In this document: one piece after another, positions 12,885-24,577 of the stretch
Layout of the letters: each line of letters begins with the position of its first letter
How positions within the stretch are numbered: position 1 is the first letter of the stretch
Source: Emydura subglobosa
Lineage: Eukaryota; Chordata; Testudines; Chelidae
Assembly: GCA_007922225.1 (NCBI GenBank)
Contig: ML680086.1
Location: 10,888,540-10,952,539 of the forward strand
DNA: 64,000 bases
Direction of reading: 5' to 3'
The notes under the pieces: model-generated
What the model saw: the letters and a program-made list of their open reading frames with translations, nothing else
Told to the model about the DNA's origin: nothing
Databases searched by the model: none
Position numbers and translations under genes: made by a program

Positions 12885-13300
12885 AATCACTCTACATCTG
12901 ACCTATCAGTCCTTATCCTCAAAGGGAACCTGCACAACACTTTCAAAAGATGAGCCTGGGAGTTTAAATTCATTAATCTGCTAGACAGTAAAAATCATGG
13001 ACTAAAGAGAGACACTGGATTTACGGCTCATTACAACAATCTATAACCCAGTAACCCTCTCTTTTTGTCCTATGACTACAGAGGTGTTAACAGGCCTCTC
13101 TACCTTAAGTGGTCCCTTCCAATACGTGCTAACGACTTACACTAAACTATCCATTCCACCTTGCATTTTGCTGTAACGCTTGGAGTACCTTTCCCAGATC
13201 TGAAGAAGAACTCTGTGGTCCACAAACGTGTCTCTTTCACCAACAGATGTTAGTCCAATAAAAGATATTACCTCACCCACCTTGTCTCTCTGGTGGGTTT
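12885..13300 (+). repeat. Turtle-type repeat 'A', copy 1 (uninterrupted)
   Basis: About 415 bp, ending in 'ctttcaccaacagatgttag', 'tccaataaaagatattacc' and 'cacccaccttgtctctc'. The same sequence order recurs at 53739-53972 plus 55020-55185, where it is split by a hAT element. The left part (12890-13040) translates to a degenerate frame that includes 'H-G-L-K-R-D-T-G-F-x-A-H-Y', which suggests the tail of an old retroelement ORF. I cannot assign its class. Confidence 0.6.
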
Positions 13301-14404
13301 TAAGGCACACAGTGGTGATGTATTTAACTGACGAATTGCACACTCAAGTGTTATTTCATTTGCACATGTAAATGCATGCATTGGATGAACATGCATTTTT
13401 GTGGGCATACCTTGTGCACTATTCTTTGAAATTTTAGCAGAGTGCACTTTGAGCACTGGTAAATAAGCTGAAGGAAAGTTTTAATAGTGTCTAGGAATAA
13501 GTGCCTTACCTTACAATCCTTCAGTCACATGAATAGTTCTTACTAACTACTGTCTACTAACATAAGTAGTTCTTACTCATGTTACTAGATCCACCAAAGT
13601 CAATCGGGCTGCTCACATGTGTTAATTGTACCTGTCTAACGAAGGCTGCGTAGGATCAGACAGCTCAGGTTTTGTCTAGGATCACAGTCATATTGCAAAG
13701 TAGAGCTAGTGTCAGAAAAGTATCTTGCAAAAAAAAAATCCCAATACACGCAAAATGCCTTGATGGTATGAAACATATCTGTTGTCTATCTGTTTTCTGA
13801 ATCATAGCTGTACATTATACGGTAGGAGCTCTTAAAATGATAACAGAAAAGCCAGCTACAAGCTATGCTCTATTTCAAAGTTGGAGAACCAACAGTTCAC
13901 AAAGAAAGCACACAGTCACACAAAGATGAATTGCTTGAAAACTGTGTTTCTGTCCACAACAGCAACAATTCATACAGTTTCAACCAAACATGAACTAAAC
14001 CAAACACTCAGAAATCACTTCTCTCCACTACAAGATTTTAATGCCCTGTCCAGCTGAACACATGTTCCAAAGGAAAATGCTGTCTCTAACATCACACCAT
14101 GCTTGGAGGGGTAATAATCACCCTAGAATAGACCACTCTAGCATCCTCAACTGTGCACGAAAAAAATAAAATAAAGCAATTTTCTGCTGATATCTCTGCC
14201 ACATTCCACAGACAGTCATTTGGAAATCACATGGGAATGCCACATGCATCTGCAAAAACACATCTCCTCTCTCTCCAAATGCACAAAGAAGGATAATTGT
14301 AAAATAATGACAAGTTTAAGAAATGTGCAAAACAGAGTAAAATTTCAAACTGCAAAACAGCTCAAATTCCATTTTAATCACACTACTTTGCACATATATA
14401 GCAT
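13301..14404. other. Intronic, unrecognised
   Basis: AT-rich, with no exon, element or RNA gene that I can support. Confidence 0.45.
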
Positions 14405-14590
14405 AATTCATCTGAGGATCTGAAAGGGCTTTACAAAATAATCTCTCATCACCTCTTTGAGGTATTGTTGCCTTTTTTCAGACAGGTAAAGTGACTTGCC
14501 CAAGATTATTCAGTGATTTGCAGAATCTGGTCTAGAACCCAGCACTCCTATTCTTTAGATCCATGCTTGAACCACAAGAGCCTCCTTCAT
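14405..14590 (-). repeat. MIR-like core SINE (reverse)
   Basis: Contains 'gggctttacaaaataatctc', then 'gtaaagtgacttgcccaag' and 'tctagaacccagcactcc', then a degraded 'accacaagagcctcctt'. This is the reverse complement of the MIR layout. Confidence 0.7.
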
Positions 14591-14689
14591 ACAGACAAGT
14601 CAAAACCAGACAATTCAACCAGATTTACTATTACAGTCTGATTCCCATAGCCATCTAACTCCCCTGGACAAAATCTCAAAGCAAGAAAG

Positions 14690-15300
14690 TTTCTTGTCTG
14701 CTCGCATCCTCTATCCTTTTCACTTGCCCCAGTGATCCTGCCCATTCTCTCTCCTCCTTTACTCTTCTCCTTAACTTCTCACTCTCTCTAGCTCTTTCCC
14801 CTCACAATACAGACATGCTTAAGTCTCTCCCACCTTAAACGCACCCATCATTAACCCTCACTTGCCTCTTCAACTTCTGCCCCATCTTCCTTTCATCTCT
14901 AAGATTACTGAACATGCTGTCAATAACCACTTTCTGAAGTTCCTCACTTTCAGTTCCATCCTAGACCTATCCAATTCAGCATCCACCCCGGCACTATGCT
15001 GAAACCACTCTTACCAGTTTCAAATAACCTCTTCTTAGCCAAAACTTAGAATCAATACTCCATCCCCATAACCCTTTACCTGTCAGCTGCCTTCAACACA
15101 CTTGGCCATGCTCCTCTTCTTGAAATTCTGTCTCCCATTGGCTTCCAGGATTCAGTTTCCTCCCCTACCTCTATTATAGCTCCAGTGTGTCCTTTGGAGG
15201 ACCCTCATCCTCCTGTTAGCTTTCTGTGGGGGTTCCACAGGATTCTGTCCTTGGTCCCCTTCTCTTCTTTCTCCACACCTTATCTCTAGATAATGCCATC
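14690..15300 (+). mobile_element. L2-clade LINE, left part (split by insertion)
   Basis: Decayed RT coding sequence on the plus strand. A frame reading L-S-A-A-F-N-T-L-G-H near 15080-15110 matches the L2 motif-A form (...AAFDT-V-DH). A remnant of the G-V-P-Q-G-S-V-L-G-P region follows at about 15225-15265. The element stops at 15300, where the LTR-like unit begins, and resumes at 16500. Confidence 0.8.
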
Positions 15301-15416
15301 TGTTGGATGGTCGTCTGATCCAGCCCAGTCGCTGATGCCCTTCCTCAGGTCCAGACTCCGGGGAAGGCCCCAGCGCCTTCCTAAATGGGGAATAGCGTCT
15401 CCGTATGAGTCGTAGT

Positions 15417-15575
15417 CCGGCCCTCAGGCTGGGCGGACGGTCAAGCGGTCTATCGCCCCGGCCCTCAGGCAGGGCGGGCGAGCAAGCGATCTATTTGCCC
15501 CAGCCCTTGGGCAGGGCGGGAGAGCAAGCAGTCTATCGCCCCGGCCCTCGGGCAGGGCGGGCGAGCAGTAGGTCC
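15417..15575. repeat. 41-42 bp GC-rich minisatellite, about 3.8 units
   Basis: Units start at 15417, 15458, 15500 and 15541. Each begins 'cc[g/a]gccct[c/t][a/g]ggc' and carries 'gggcggg' and 'tctat'. It lies inside the LTR-like unit. Confidence 0.85.
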
Positions 15576-16308
15576 GCTTTCTGGAGCAGTAGGGAAGAGG
15601 AGGCTCTCCAGGGGTGGCTAGGGAAGGGGGGAGGGGGACGCAGGCCCACCCATCTCCACTGCATCCCAGCCCAGGGCCCTAGTAGTGGCAAAGGCATTGC
15701 CACTCAGTCGGCAGGGCTCCCGCCGCAACATGCCGACGGGGCTTGCTCCTGTCCCAGCCACTGACTATGGCTGTCCCTGGGTCACTTCCTCCCCATATCC
15801 CCAGGTACCTGGCTCATCAGGGTCCTTGGGGTCTGTGAGGTGCTCGGTCCGGGGTAGGCCCTCCAGTCCCTCCTCGTCCACAGGTGGCAAGGCGGGGAGC
15901 TCCTCTGCGAGGAGCAGCTCCTCTAGGTCACAGGCTTGGAGAATGGCTCAGTCTCAGGCAGCTCTTCCAGGTCCTGTCCTGTCTCTGGGGGCTCAGCATC
16001 AGGCAGCTCCTCCAGATCCTGTCCAGCTTCAGGGGGGTATCTCCCATCCAGGTTGCTCAGGGGGCTCGGTCCAGGCCCGGGGTTCTGGTAGCTCGGTCCA
16101 GTCCCTCTGGCCGGATGGCCTGGTCCAGCTACGTGAAGGCCCTACCTAGTCTCCAGGCCCGGGTGGGTCTGGGGATGGTCGGGGTCTCTGCTCCGGAAGG
16201 CGAGCTTCCCTGGTATCGGCTCGGCTCCACTCCGGCCTAGGCCTCAGCAGGCGGGGCAGCACATCTGCCTCCAACCGCAGTCTCTCACAGACTGAACTCT
16301 GGGGCCTG

Positions 16309-16320
16309 CCTTTTATACTG
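16309..16320 (-). promoter_or_regulatory. TATA box of the LTR-like unit
   Basis: The minus strand reads CAGTATAAAAGG, followed by GC-rich sequence with 'CAGAGTTCAGTCTG' about 15-30 bp downstream. Placement fits an LTR promoter reading in the same direction as PTPRT. Activity is not shown. Confidence 0.5.
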
Positions 16321-16499
16321 CCCCTTTCTGTAGGGGTTCCGCCCCGCTGTCGCTGATTAGGCTGGCCAGGCGGTCCTATCACTGCCCGGCCTTTTGGTTG
16401 CCGGGCAGACTTGTCTGCTGGGCCTGTTTTATTCCAGCCAGGCCTCTGCGGCCCTTCCTCGGGTCCAGACTCTGCGGAAGGCCACAGCGCCTTCCTACA

Positions 16500-17523
16500 C
16501 ATCCACAAATGCAAATTCAACTACCATCTCCATGCTGACAACTCACAGATCTCCTCCTTCAGACCGGTCTACTTCTGTTTAAATTTAAATCTCAACCTGT
16601 CTTTGACATCTCCTTCTAGGTATTGGGGCATCAGCTCAAGCTCAACATGGTAAAACAAAGCTCCTAGCCTCCCCGTTATCCCTCCCCACTACCTCCTTTC
16701 TCGATCACTCTAGACAGCATGATTCTACCTGTCATCTCCAACTTGGCCCTCTCTCTAGGTACATATGCCTAGACTATGTCTAAATCACTCTGATTCTTTC
16801 TGCATAACATCTCTATACGGCCTTTCCTGTCCATCCACACAGCTATAACTCCTTGTCCATGCCCTCATCATCTTGCATTTCGATTACAGTAACATCCTTC
16901 TCTCTGGCCTTGATAAATGCAACCTTGTCCCACTGGTATCCATTCAATATGCCGCTGCAAAGATTTTCCTAGCTTGTCACCCCCCTCTTTACATCTTTCC
17001 ACTGGCTCCCATTTTCTATCGCATCAAACATAAGCTACTTGTATTCACTTTCAAGGCCTTTCCTATCCTACCTAACATCTCTCACTCACTTTGGAGATCT
17101 TGATTCCTGCCTCATGATGCCAGCCTCTGTTGCCCACTTGTTAATTTTTCAAACAAGCCCCTTTTGTGCTTTCTTCCAAGCTGCCCTTCATTTGGGAGGA
17201 GCTCCCGGTAAACATCCACAAAAATGACACACTAACCTCCTTGAACACCCTCCTCAAAACTCTTTTCCCATGATGCCTTCAAAACACTTGACAATGGTTA
17301 ATGCTGGTGGGCTGAGACCACTGCCTGTCATTCTGGACAATATTGTCTCATTATTTCCTTGTATTCTTCCAAATGTCTGTCCCCATCTGTTGTCCCTTGT
17401 CTTAGGTTGTAAGCTCTTTGGGGCATGGACCATCTTTTTTTCTGAGTTTGTATAGTGCCCAGCACACTGGGGTCCTGGTCCACGATTAAAGCTCCCAGGT
17501 GCTACGGTATTACAAATAAATAA
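16500..17523 (+). mobile_element. L2-clade LINE, right part with 3' end
   Basis: Continues the LINE. 'Y-H-L-H-A-D-N-S-Q-I' (16518-16548) is the Y-A-D-D box region with Asp-Asn. 'Q-L-K-L-N-M-V-K-T-K' follows near 16630-16660, and later motifs resemble 'H-L-D-Y-C-N-S-L' and 'L-x-W-L-P'. The 3' UTR has 'gttgtaagctctttggggc', 'atagtgcccagcacac' and 'ggtgctacggtattac', ending 'aaataaataag', the layout of L2 tails. The copy is broken by frameshifts. Confidence 0.85.
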
Positions 17524-17655
17524 GAACCACTACTACCACCCATTTCCTGTCCCCCACATGAACACAAGTGTTTTATCTCTACTGAGATAACAGCTTTAGT
17601 GAAATACAATCAGTCCCAACCAGTAGCTCTAAAATGGAAGCAAAGCAGAGACTTA

Positions 17656-17793
<138 letters not shown>

Positions 17794-17894
17794 TTAAAAG
17801 GTGGAGGGAGGAAGGAAATAAAAATTAGAACTTGTAGCAAAATCTCATAGGGATCAGATTTTAAGAGTTAAAATCTAATGACATACATATAAAC

Positions 17895-17990
17895 AAATTG
17901 CAGTAGACAAATTGTCCATCTAGTCTGATCTACTGCCTTCAGCAGTGGCTAGTACTAGATGTTTCAGAGGGAGGTGTAAAGCCCTAATAT
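17895..17990 (+). repeat. CR1-tail-like / SINE fragment
   Basis: 'tgtccatctagtctgatcta', 'cagcagtggctagtactag' and 'tgtttcagagggaggtgt' match the phrase order of a common sauropsid CR1-derived repeat. It lies about 100 bp upstream of the transmembrane exon, in its intron. Confidence 0.5.
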
Positions 17991-19249
17991 AATACACCTG
18001 GTTAATTTTACAATATTATACTAGAGGGGAAAATGTCTTCTTTGGGTAGTAATCATCTTATACTCAGAAGCAAGAGAATTAATAGCACTTATAATTTTAA
18101 TCCTAGATAGTTTAGCTTCAGGTGCTAATCTTATGCATAGAAATAGCAAACAGCATAAAGTTTACAGCGAAGCGTCCCATAATAGTTTCTTTTTTTCAAC
18201 TTTTAGTTCAACTTTTTTCTTCTGCAGCCAGAAAAATATGCATTTGCCACTACACTGATAATTACACATTCAATAAACATTAATCCAACACACAAAACAA
18301 CTCCAGCTTCCCCCTCAAACCATCTACTTTGTTCCATGCATGAGTTCTTCTGTCTTTGGCAAGGCAACAAAATTTTCACCTCAACAGAAAATATACACCA
18401 TGTGCACTTAAAAATCAAATATATTTATAAACTTACTCTTTGAAAAGCATTTCCTCTTTCACTTACTTGCCAAGTTCTGACTTCAAGGCTCTGTTTCCCC
18501 TCCAATAGTTGATCACCTTGCAGAATGTGGCTGCCCAATTATTTAGTGGTGCTACTCATGTGAAGCCTATTACACCTATGTCATGTAGACTTCACTAGCT
18601 ACTGCATCAATTTCCTTCCAGACACAATTTAAATGTGTTGAGTTTGATCTAGAAAGCCTAAAGGGTTTTAATCTTGTCTGCCTTAGAAACTGCAGGACAA
18701 ATGGTGATATCAATTACACTCTTGCTATTATTTATTTAGATACTGATACAATATCTGACTTCATTGTTGGTTACTTGAATTTACATTAGGGTAATCGAGA
18801 TCAAAATCTGACTAATGCGCCATCTTTTCTGTTGAAGTCAGACATGGGTTCATGTATCTCCTTGACTTCAGTATTTCACCCTACCCCTTTTCTGAGTTAG
18901 GATGTGCTTTCCTCCTCTCCAGGTCAAGGGGTATGGAAGTTTGTAAAATAGTTCAGAGGGGTTGTTTCACAGAAACATCATCAAAAGTAGTTGAAAGACT
19001 TTGTACAACTCTATTTAATGGCTAGCTTTCCCTTCTGCACAGCTGCATTGTGTGGAGATCACAAGAAAGAATGAGTTTAGTAGTTACTATCCTTCCAGTT
19101 TCTAGTGGAAATTTCCACCATGTTTGCTCCAAGAAATTATTTCTCTTAAAGAAAATCTGATACTGGAATAGTAAGTTGTGTGCTTGGGGAAAAAGGAGTG
19201 AGTTAGCATTTTATTATTTATAACTACAGTTGCACTGAAAGGCCATACC
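17991..19249. other. Intronic, unrecognised
   Basis: No exon or element is supported. The alternative extracellular PTPRT exon of about 57 bp known in mammals, expected between 36465 and 17792, was searched for here by eye without success. Confidence 0.4.
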
Positions 19250-19475
19250 TGAGATCAAGACCCCATTGTGCAGGGCACTGTACAACCATTAGTAAGACAG
19301 TCATCTGCACTGAGTTTATTTTCTAAATAGACAAGACAAAGGATGAGGAAACAGAAGCACAAAGTGAAGTGACTTGCCCAAGCTCTTATAGGTCAGTGGC
19401 AGAGTCAAAAATAGAAATCAGGTCTCCTGACTCCCAGTCTAGTGCATTATCCCCACGAGATGCCTCTCACTGGTG
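19250..19475 (-). repeat. MIR-like core SINE (reverse)
   Basis: 'cagggcactgtacaacc', 'gaggaaacagaagcacaaag', 'tgaagtgacttgcccaagc', 'ggtcagtggcagagtc' and 'aggtctcctgactcccagtc' occur in MIR reverse-complement order. A 77-codon frame over it is incidental. Confidence 0.8.
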
Positions 19476-20284
19476 TGCAACATGCAGTGAAGAAAACACA
19501 CAGTTCCATGAGCTCATTAACAGGAGAAGATACAACCCATTTCACACTACACAGATGCAAGAATCACAGAGGCGGGAATGGATTCTTTTCCAAAGCCATT
19601 AACCTAACAAAAGTTAGGTTTGTGGATCATCAATCAGTGCTGTCTTTAGTAATAAACACACAGGTGCTGAATGATCTAATCAATCTATCCTTGATTGTGA
19701 TTGTAATTCATAAAGAGCTAAATCCCATCAGACTCTGCTTCTGTATGTGCAGCTATTGGAAAACTGGTTTTAAATTGTGACAGAATGTTATTTTTCTAAG
19801 GCTCTCTGGAGCATTCGACTTTTCTAATGCACTCCTCCTCTGCTTCAGATCATGAGCAAAGCTGGCACTGCAGCAACTGGTAAGTTAACAATCCATTCTT
19901 TTGGAAAAGGAACTTTAAAATTCAAAATGAGTTTTACTGTATCTGATCTGCATTGATTATTTCACCAAATTAAATATTTCAGAAGAGTTCTCTTGACCTC
20001 TGAGTTGAAGAGGTTTCTATACACAAGGAACAGTTATTGGACTGCTTGGGCTCATAGAACAGGAAGTTGCATCAGAAAAGATTTAATGGACCTCTTGTTA
20101 ATACAATGCAGGTGGCTCCAGTCTGATCTGCTGGTTGAAAATCCTGATTTTCATCTATGCTAATGAATCAGGGTAGCGTGAGCTTAGATGATATCCTGAG
20201 TTGTTTAGAAACGGAAATGAGGCCTACCCAAATCCTACTAATACTTTGTACTTTATTAGTTCAAAATACTGTTCATACACTGAT
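19476..20284. other. Intronic, unrecognised
   Basis: No supported feature. A 112-codon frame (19442-19780) overlaps the MIR edge and shows no known domain. Confidence 0.4.
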
Positions 20285-20465
20285 TAAATCATCATAACAC
20301 CCATGCAAGACAGGTAATTTATTATTCTGATCCTCATTTTACAGATCAGGAAATAGGGCCCAGAGGCATTCAGTGACTTGCCCAGGACCACACAACTATT
20401 TGACCACAGGACCTAAGCCCCAGATTTCCTGAGTCCAATGTACATTTCATCAGACCATGCAGCCT
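20285..20465 (-). repeat. MIR-like core SINE (reverse)
   Basis: 'cctcattttacagatcagg', 'cagtgacttgcccaggacc', 'acacaactatttgacc' and 'ccagatttcctgagtcc' occur in MIR order. Confidence 0.8.
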
Positions 20466-20586
20466 GTCAAGGAATTACTAGCAAAAACCTGAGCAGTTTG
20501 CAGAAAGGAAGGAGTTGTAATCTAGGCACAGGAATGGCACGTGGGTCACCAGCTTGCTAGAGGCTTAACGACCTGAAGTGAAAGTG

Positions 20587-21076
20587 ATGTCAGGAATCAG
20601 GGCCTTCAGCAGAGCCAATCTCTGGGCAACCTAATGAGAACAGCTGGGCTGAAGTAGGCTGGTTGATTGGCTAAACTACCTGATTGGTCGGAAGAATCAG
20701 CAGACCAGCTCTTAAAGCTCAACAGCTGCTTAAAGCATTTGCCCATGGCTGTGACCACTCCTGTGCCTGCTTGTTCCCAGCCTTGCTCCAGTCCTGCTCT
20801 GAACCTAGCCTTGCCCCATTCCAGGTAACCTGCTTTTGATCTTCAGCTCCAATTTTTGACCTTTGACTTCAGGTCTGATCCTTGGCCCTGGCATCTGACC
20901 TCTGAGTCCAGTTCTGATCCTGGGCTCCGACTCCGCCTCTGACCCATCTAGTTCTGAAGCTGGGCTCAGATTCCTGGTTACTGATTCCTGTTCTAACCAC
21001 TACGTTTGACTCCTGCTTTGACCTGTAGACCTGACTCCTGCTCTGACCCCTAGGAATGACCGCCTATGTTCGGTCA
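20587..21076 (+). repeat. LTR-like block with degenerate 'tctgacc' tandem repeats
   Basis: Starts TGTCAGGAATC and ends ggtcaca, so it could be an LTR (TG...CA), but I see no clean target duplication. The right half (about 20830-21060) is a degenerate array of 'gactcctgctctgacc' variants. It resembles GC-moderate LTRs of turtle LTR retrotransposons. Assignment is tentative. Confidence 0.4.
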
Positions 21077-21370
21077 CATGACAAGACAACACCAAGTCGA
21101 ATTTTCACTTGGAAAATTTAAGGGCAGCAATAAAATCTGAGAATGAGAAGCCAGCAGGTAAAAAGTGAGGTGATGGTTCACATGAAAAACACTCATAAAT
21201 GATACGGAATTGACAGGATGGCACTAAAAAGGAGTGTCAGCATAATTTAAAATACAAGTTTATTCTGTATCAGGCCGTCCCACAAAACACGATCCATATT
21301 TAAATGCTCCATATTTAAAAAAGCTGTTACAAAGTTGAATTAAAAAGCCATAGACAAAAGAAAAGGGGAA

Positions 21371-21676
21371 GTTACTTACCTGTAACTGGAAGTTCTTAGA
21401 GATGTGTGGTCCATATCTGTATCCCATAGTGGGTTATGCATGTGAACCATGAACCCAGAGTGGGAGAATTTGAAAGCCATGTCCATTAGTTCATGCATGC
21501 TCCCTGGCCCGCCTCGTGCCTCTGTGCGAGGGATTAGGTGTTGAAGAAGACTGACTTTCTCTCCAGTAACTTCTCTGCTATGAATCAGATAATATCTGAA
21601 GCAAAGGAGAAGGAGGCTGAGTAGTAGAATTAAGAGGCCACACATCTCAAAGAACCCCCAGTTATAGGTAAGTAAC
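21371..21676. repeat. DIRS 3'-end inverted repeat / internal complementary region
   Basis: Arms 21371-21409 and 21638-21676 are reverse complements at 35 of 39 positions and share 'gttacttacc' / 'ggtaagtaac'. The 228-bp loop holds the terminal repeat. The same arrangement occurs in the second DIRS copy at 57363-57720. Confidence 0.8.
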
Positions 21677-21879
21677 CTCCTCTTTGTCTTCATGTGATGT
21701 TCTCCACTGTATTCCACTGTGGGTGATTGACAAGTGGTACCTAAGTAGGAGAAGGATGCGAGGATGTAGATGGTAGGACTGAACAGACTACTGCCATCCC
21801 AAAGGAAGCATCAGCAAAAGAGTTCTGCACCAGGGCACAATGTCTTGCAAATGTGTGAATGGAGCCCTACATGGTTGCT

Positions 21880-22149
21880 TTATAGATGTCCTGAACTGAT
21901 GCCATAGTTGTTGTTTTCACTCTGATGGAATGAGCTCTTCATAGTGAGGGGAGAGGTTTGAAAGCTGATAGCTGAGTAGAAAGCAGCCAGAGATCCATTG
22001 GGAGATTCTCTGGGTGCAGATTGATTGCCCTCTGACATTCTGCTATAGTGACGAACAGCCTCAGGGATTTCTGATTGGTTTTGTTCTCTGTAGGTAGAAA
22101 GCCACGGTCCATTGACTATCGAGGGAGTGGAATCTTCATTCCTCTGCAA
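21880..22149 (-). pseudogene. DIRS tyrosine recombinase, C-terminal remnant
   Basis: Decayed catalytic end of the recombinase that joins the circular DIRS DNA into the genome. The H-x-x-R box is readable as H-S-I-R near 21930. Further on, about 21840-21870, the sequence gives 'F-A-R-H-C', where the nucleophilic Tyr of 'R-H-Y' is Cys. Frameshifts separate it from the N-terminal part at 22292-22873. Confidence 0.7.
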
Positions 22150-22291
22150 AAGTGTGTGGTTTTGAGAACAAAACAGGTAAGTGAATGGATTGGTGAAGGT
22201 GAAATTCTGAAACTATGAGTGAATTTAGGGGGTAGGCATAAAGAAACCTTATCTTTATGGAATATATTTCACTCCAAGTTCTCCAGCCCTT

Positions 22292-22873
22292 CTAGCTGAG
22301 GTGATGACTACAAGAAAACCAGCCTTCATGGAAAGGAGGGACATGGAACAAGTAGCTAAAGGCTTGGAGGCTTGTGAGTGCTGAAAGAACAAGGTCTGTG
22401 TCCCACTGTGGAGTAGGCTTCTGAGTAGGTGGGAAGGTTCTTATTATGCCTTTCCAGAATCTATTGGTTAATGGATGCGCAGAGACCGAGTAGCCCTGAG
22501 AAAGTGGATGATATGCACTGATTTCCATCCAGTGGACTCTCAAGGAGCTGATGAACAAATCTGATGTCTTCAAAGTTAGGATACAGTCCAAGATGAGAGG
22601 AACGTCTGTAGTCTCCAGGAGAATGCCTCTTTGTTGTGCCCATGGTGGTAAGTGCTTCCATTTAGCTAGGTAACATTTTCTAGTAGAGTCCTTTCCACTA
22701 TTACCGAGGATGTCTCGTACAGCTATGGAGCATGAAAGTTCTAAGGGATGATGCACATCCAAATACCAAGCCCTGAGGTGGAGTGGGATGTGGACCAGGT
22801 GCTTGATCTTGCCATTCCATTGGATCAGGAGCTTGGGGAATGTTGGGAGGATGATTGGTGGTTGGGATGACAT
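22292..22873 (-). pseudogene. DIRS tyrosine recombinase, N-terminal remnant
   Basis: A 193-codon frame. It contains 'S-T-R-K-C-Y-L-A-K-W-K', which matches the recombinase N-domain motif (S-T-R-x-x-Y-x-x-x-W). 'W-D-T-D-L-V-L-S-A-L' then matches the linker before the catalytic domain. Together these place it as the DIRS YR core-binding domain. The ORF start is arbitrary, because real translation would begin upstream. Confidence 0.75.
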
Positions 22874-23199
22874 GTGTAGGAGATTAGGAAACCAGAACTG
22901 TCTGAGTAAGAAGGGGGAGGTTAGGGTGATCCATGTTCTGTCTTGCTAGATTCTGAGTAGAACTTGTGGCAGGAATGGGAGTGGAGGGAAGGCAGAGTTG
23001 AAGAGGTCTGACCAAGGAAGAACCAAAGTGTCACCCCGGGAGTGGTGAGATAGGAATCTTTGGGAGCAATATGTGATGCATTTCCTGTTTGCACAAGGTG
23101 CAAACAGATCTTTGGTGGGGGTCCCCCACAGAATGAAAACATTGCACAGTACTGATACTGAATCACGACCAAACTGTCCTAACAGGCTTCAATATGGCT

Positions 23200-24577
23200 T
23201 CATTAACAAGAAGAGCTATTTTTTTGGGTCCAGAAACATGCAGCATGTCTAGGAATTTGGACTGGGAGTCTTGGATCTCCTTGAGAGGAATCTGAAGCTC
23301 TCTAACAACTCTGCAGAGAAGGTCCTGGAACTCCGTGAAGTCATTGGGGGTGGGGAGGGGAGGTAGAAGTCACTGCTTCATCCAGGGAAGATGATGGTAG
23401 TCTTGCTGGTTCCGGCAGAACTGCCAGATCTGCAGCATACTGTTCCTCCTCCTCTGAGCATCTCCTAAGAGAGGAGGCTAGGGATACTGGTCTCAAGGCC
23501 TCAATATGGCCAGTAAAAGGGGTCGATTGGTTGCCATAGGGGCCCCGATGGCATGGAATATTAGCAGCTCTGAGTTAGATGAGGCAGAGATTGGTCTCAA
23601 AATTGTGTGGGTCTTTGGGTGGTGAAGGATATGAAGGGTAAGGGAAGAGCGGTTCCCATCAGATGCCTCAATCTCCTCATGAGGAGAAGGCTGATTCTGG
23701 TTCCATAAGCACTACCATTGGTGCCATTGGAGGGGAGATGTTTATGGGACAGGTGATAAGCTCCTTCCAGCAGTCAGTTCTCTCAGAGGTGATATTATCA
23801 ACCTGGAAATGGAAGGGCCCAGTGGAGGACGAGATTCTAGATCTGAGAGAGTGAAAATGTCCTGTGGGGAGGCAACAGATTCAGATCTCCTTGGTGTGAG
23901 TGGGATTCTGCTTGTCTGGCCCATTGAAGCCAGAGAGGGGAATGGTATCAGAAGTTGGCGGTGACTGGACTTAGTTGGTTTTGATGGATACTCAGGGTTT
24001 GGGAGGACCCAGGGATGATGGTACTGAAGGAACACAGTCCAGTACCGATGGAGCAAATGCTTATGGGCTTTTTTGTTGCGCCTCTGGGACTTAGTACATC
24101 CTAAGTCCTCATGGGCTGAGCCAGTGGGCTTGCTTACAGCCAAATCTGGCTTCTTTGAAGTGGACTTAGAGGAAGGCTTAGTCTCATGATTATGAGGGAG
24201 CTTCCTGACAAGACCCAGCTGTGGGGGTTTGTGGAGATAGATTCTCCCACACGAGAGTCAGATTTCACAGCACTCTTTGCTGAATCAGGCCGATGTACAG
24301 TGGGGGTTCCCCAGTCTACGTCCAATTGGGGCGTCAAGGCCTTCCTCCATGAGGCATTTGTGGAGACAAATTTTCTGCCCTTTTCGGGTACAGGTGGGGA
24401 AAGGTCAGTAGATATTGCACTCTGCCATGATGTGAGCTTCCCCAAAGCAGCACAGGCAGCACTGGTGGTCATCACTGACCAAGAAGGATCATGGGCAGAA
24501 AGCACAGAATTTGAAGCCTGGAGTAGTAAGCCCAGTTTGGTACCCACATTAGTTTCAGGATGGGGAAGCCCCCCCAA
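23200..24577 (-). pseudogene. DIRS gag remnant
   Basis: Two frames (24577-24134 and 24143-23742) rich in Ser, Pro and Thr, then degraded sequence ending in 'L-L-V-N-E-A-I-L'. Position at the 5' side of the element and the last motif (compare L-V-N-D-A-V-L-D in the other DIRS copy near 61010) mark it as gag. It ends abruptly at the deletion junction. Confidence 0.6.

Larger units (their letters stand above)
15301..16499 (-). mobile_element. GC-rich LTR-like unit (TRIM-like or solo LTR) in L2
   Basis: A 1199-bp insertion starts TG and ends CA and is flanked by the 4-bp direct repeat CATC (15297-15300 and 16500-16503). Removing it restores L2 continuity. About 86 bp at its two ends are similar direct repeats (15301-15386 and about 16413-16499, both with 'ggtccagactc' and 'cagcgccttccta'). 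On the minus strand a TATA box (CAGTATAAAAGG, 16309-16320) lies about 180 bp inside. It also holds a 41-bp minisatellite (15417-15575) and a two-copy repeat around 15955-16040. Alternatives are a solo LTR with an internal duplication, or a miniature element with its own short LTRs. The open frames on both strands (up to 154 codons) follow from GC content. Confidence 0.7.

Noticed and set aside
15405..16520. Open frames of 118-154 codons in both strands of the GC-rich block
   Set aside because: GC-rich LTR-like DNA keeps several frames open at once. The peptides are low-complexity and match no family.
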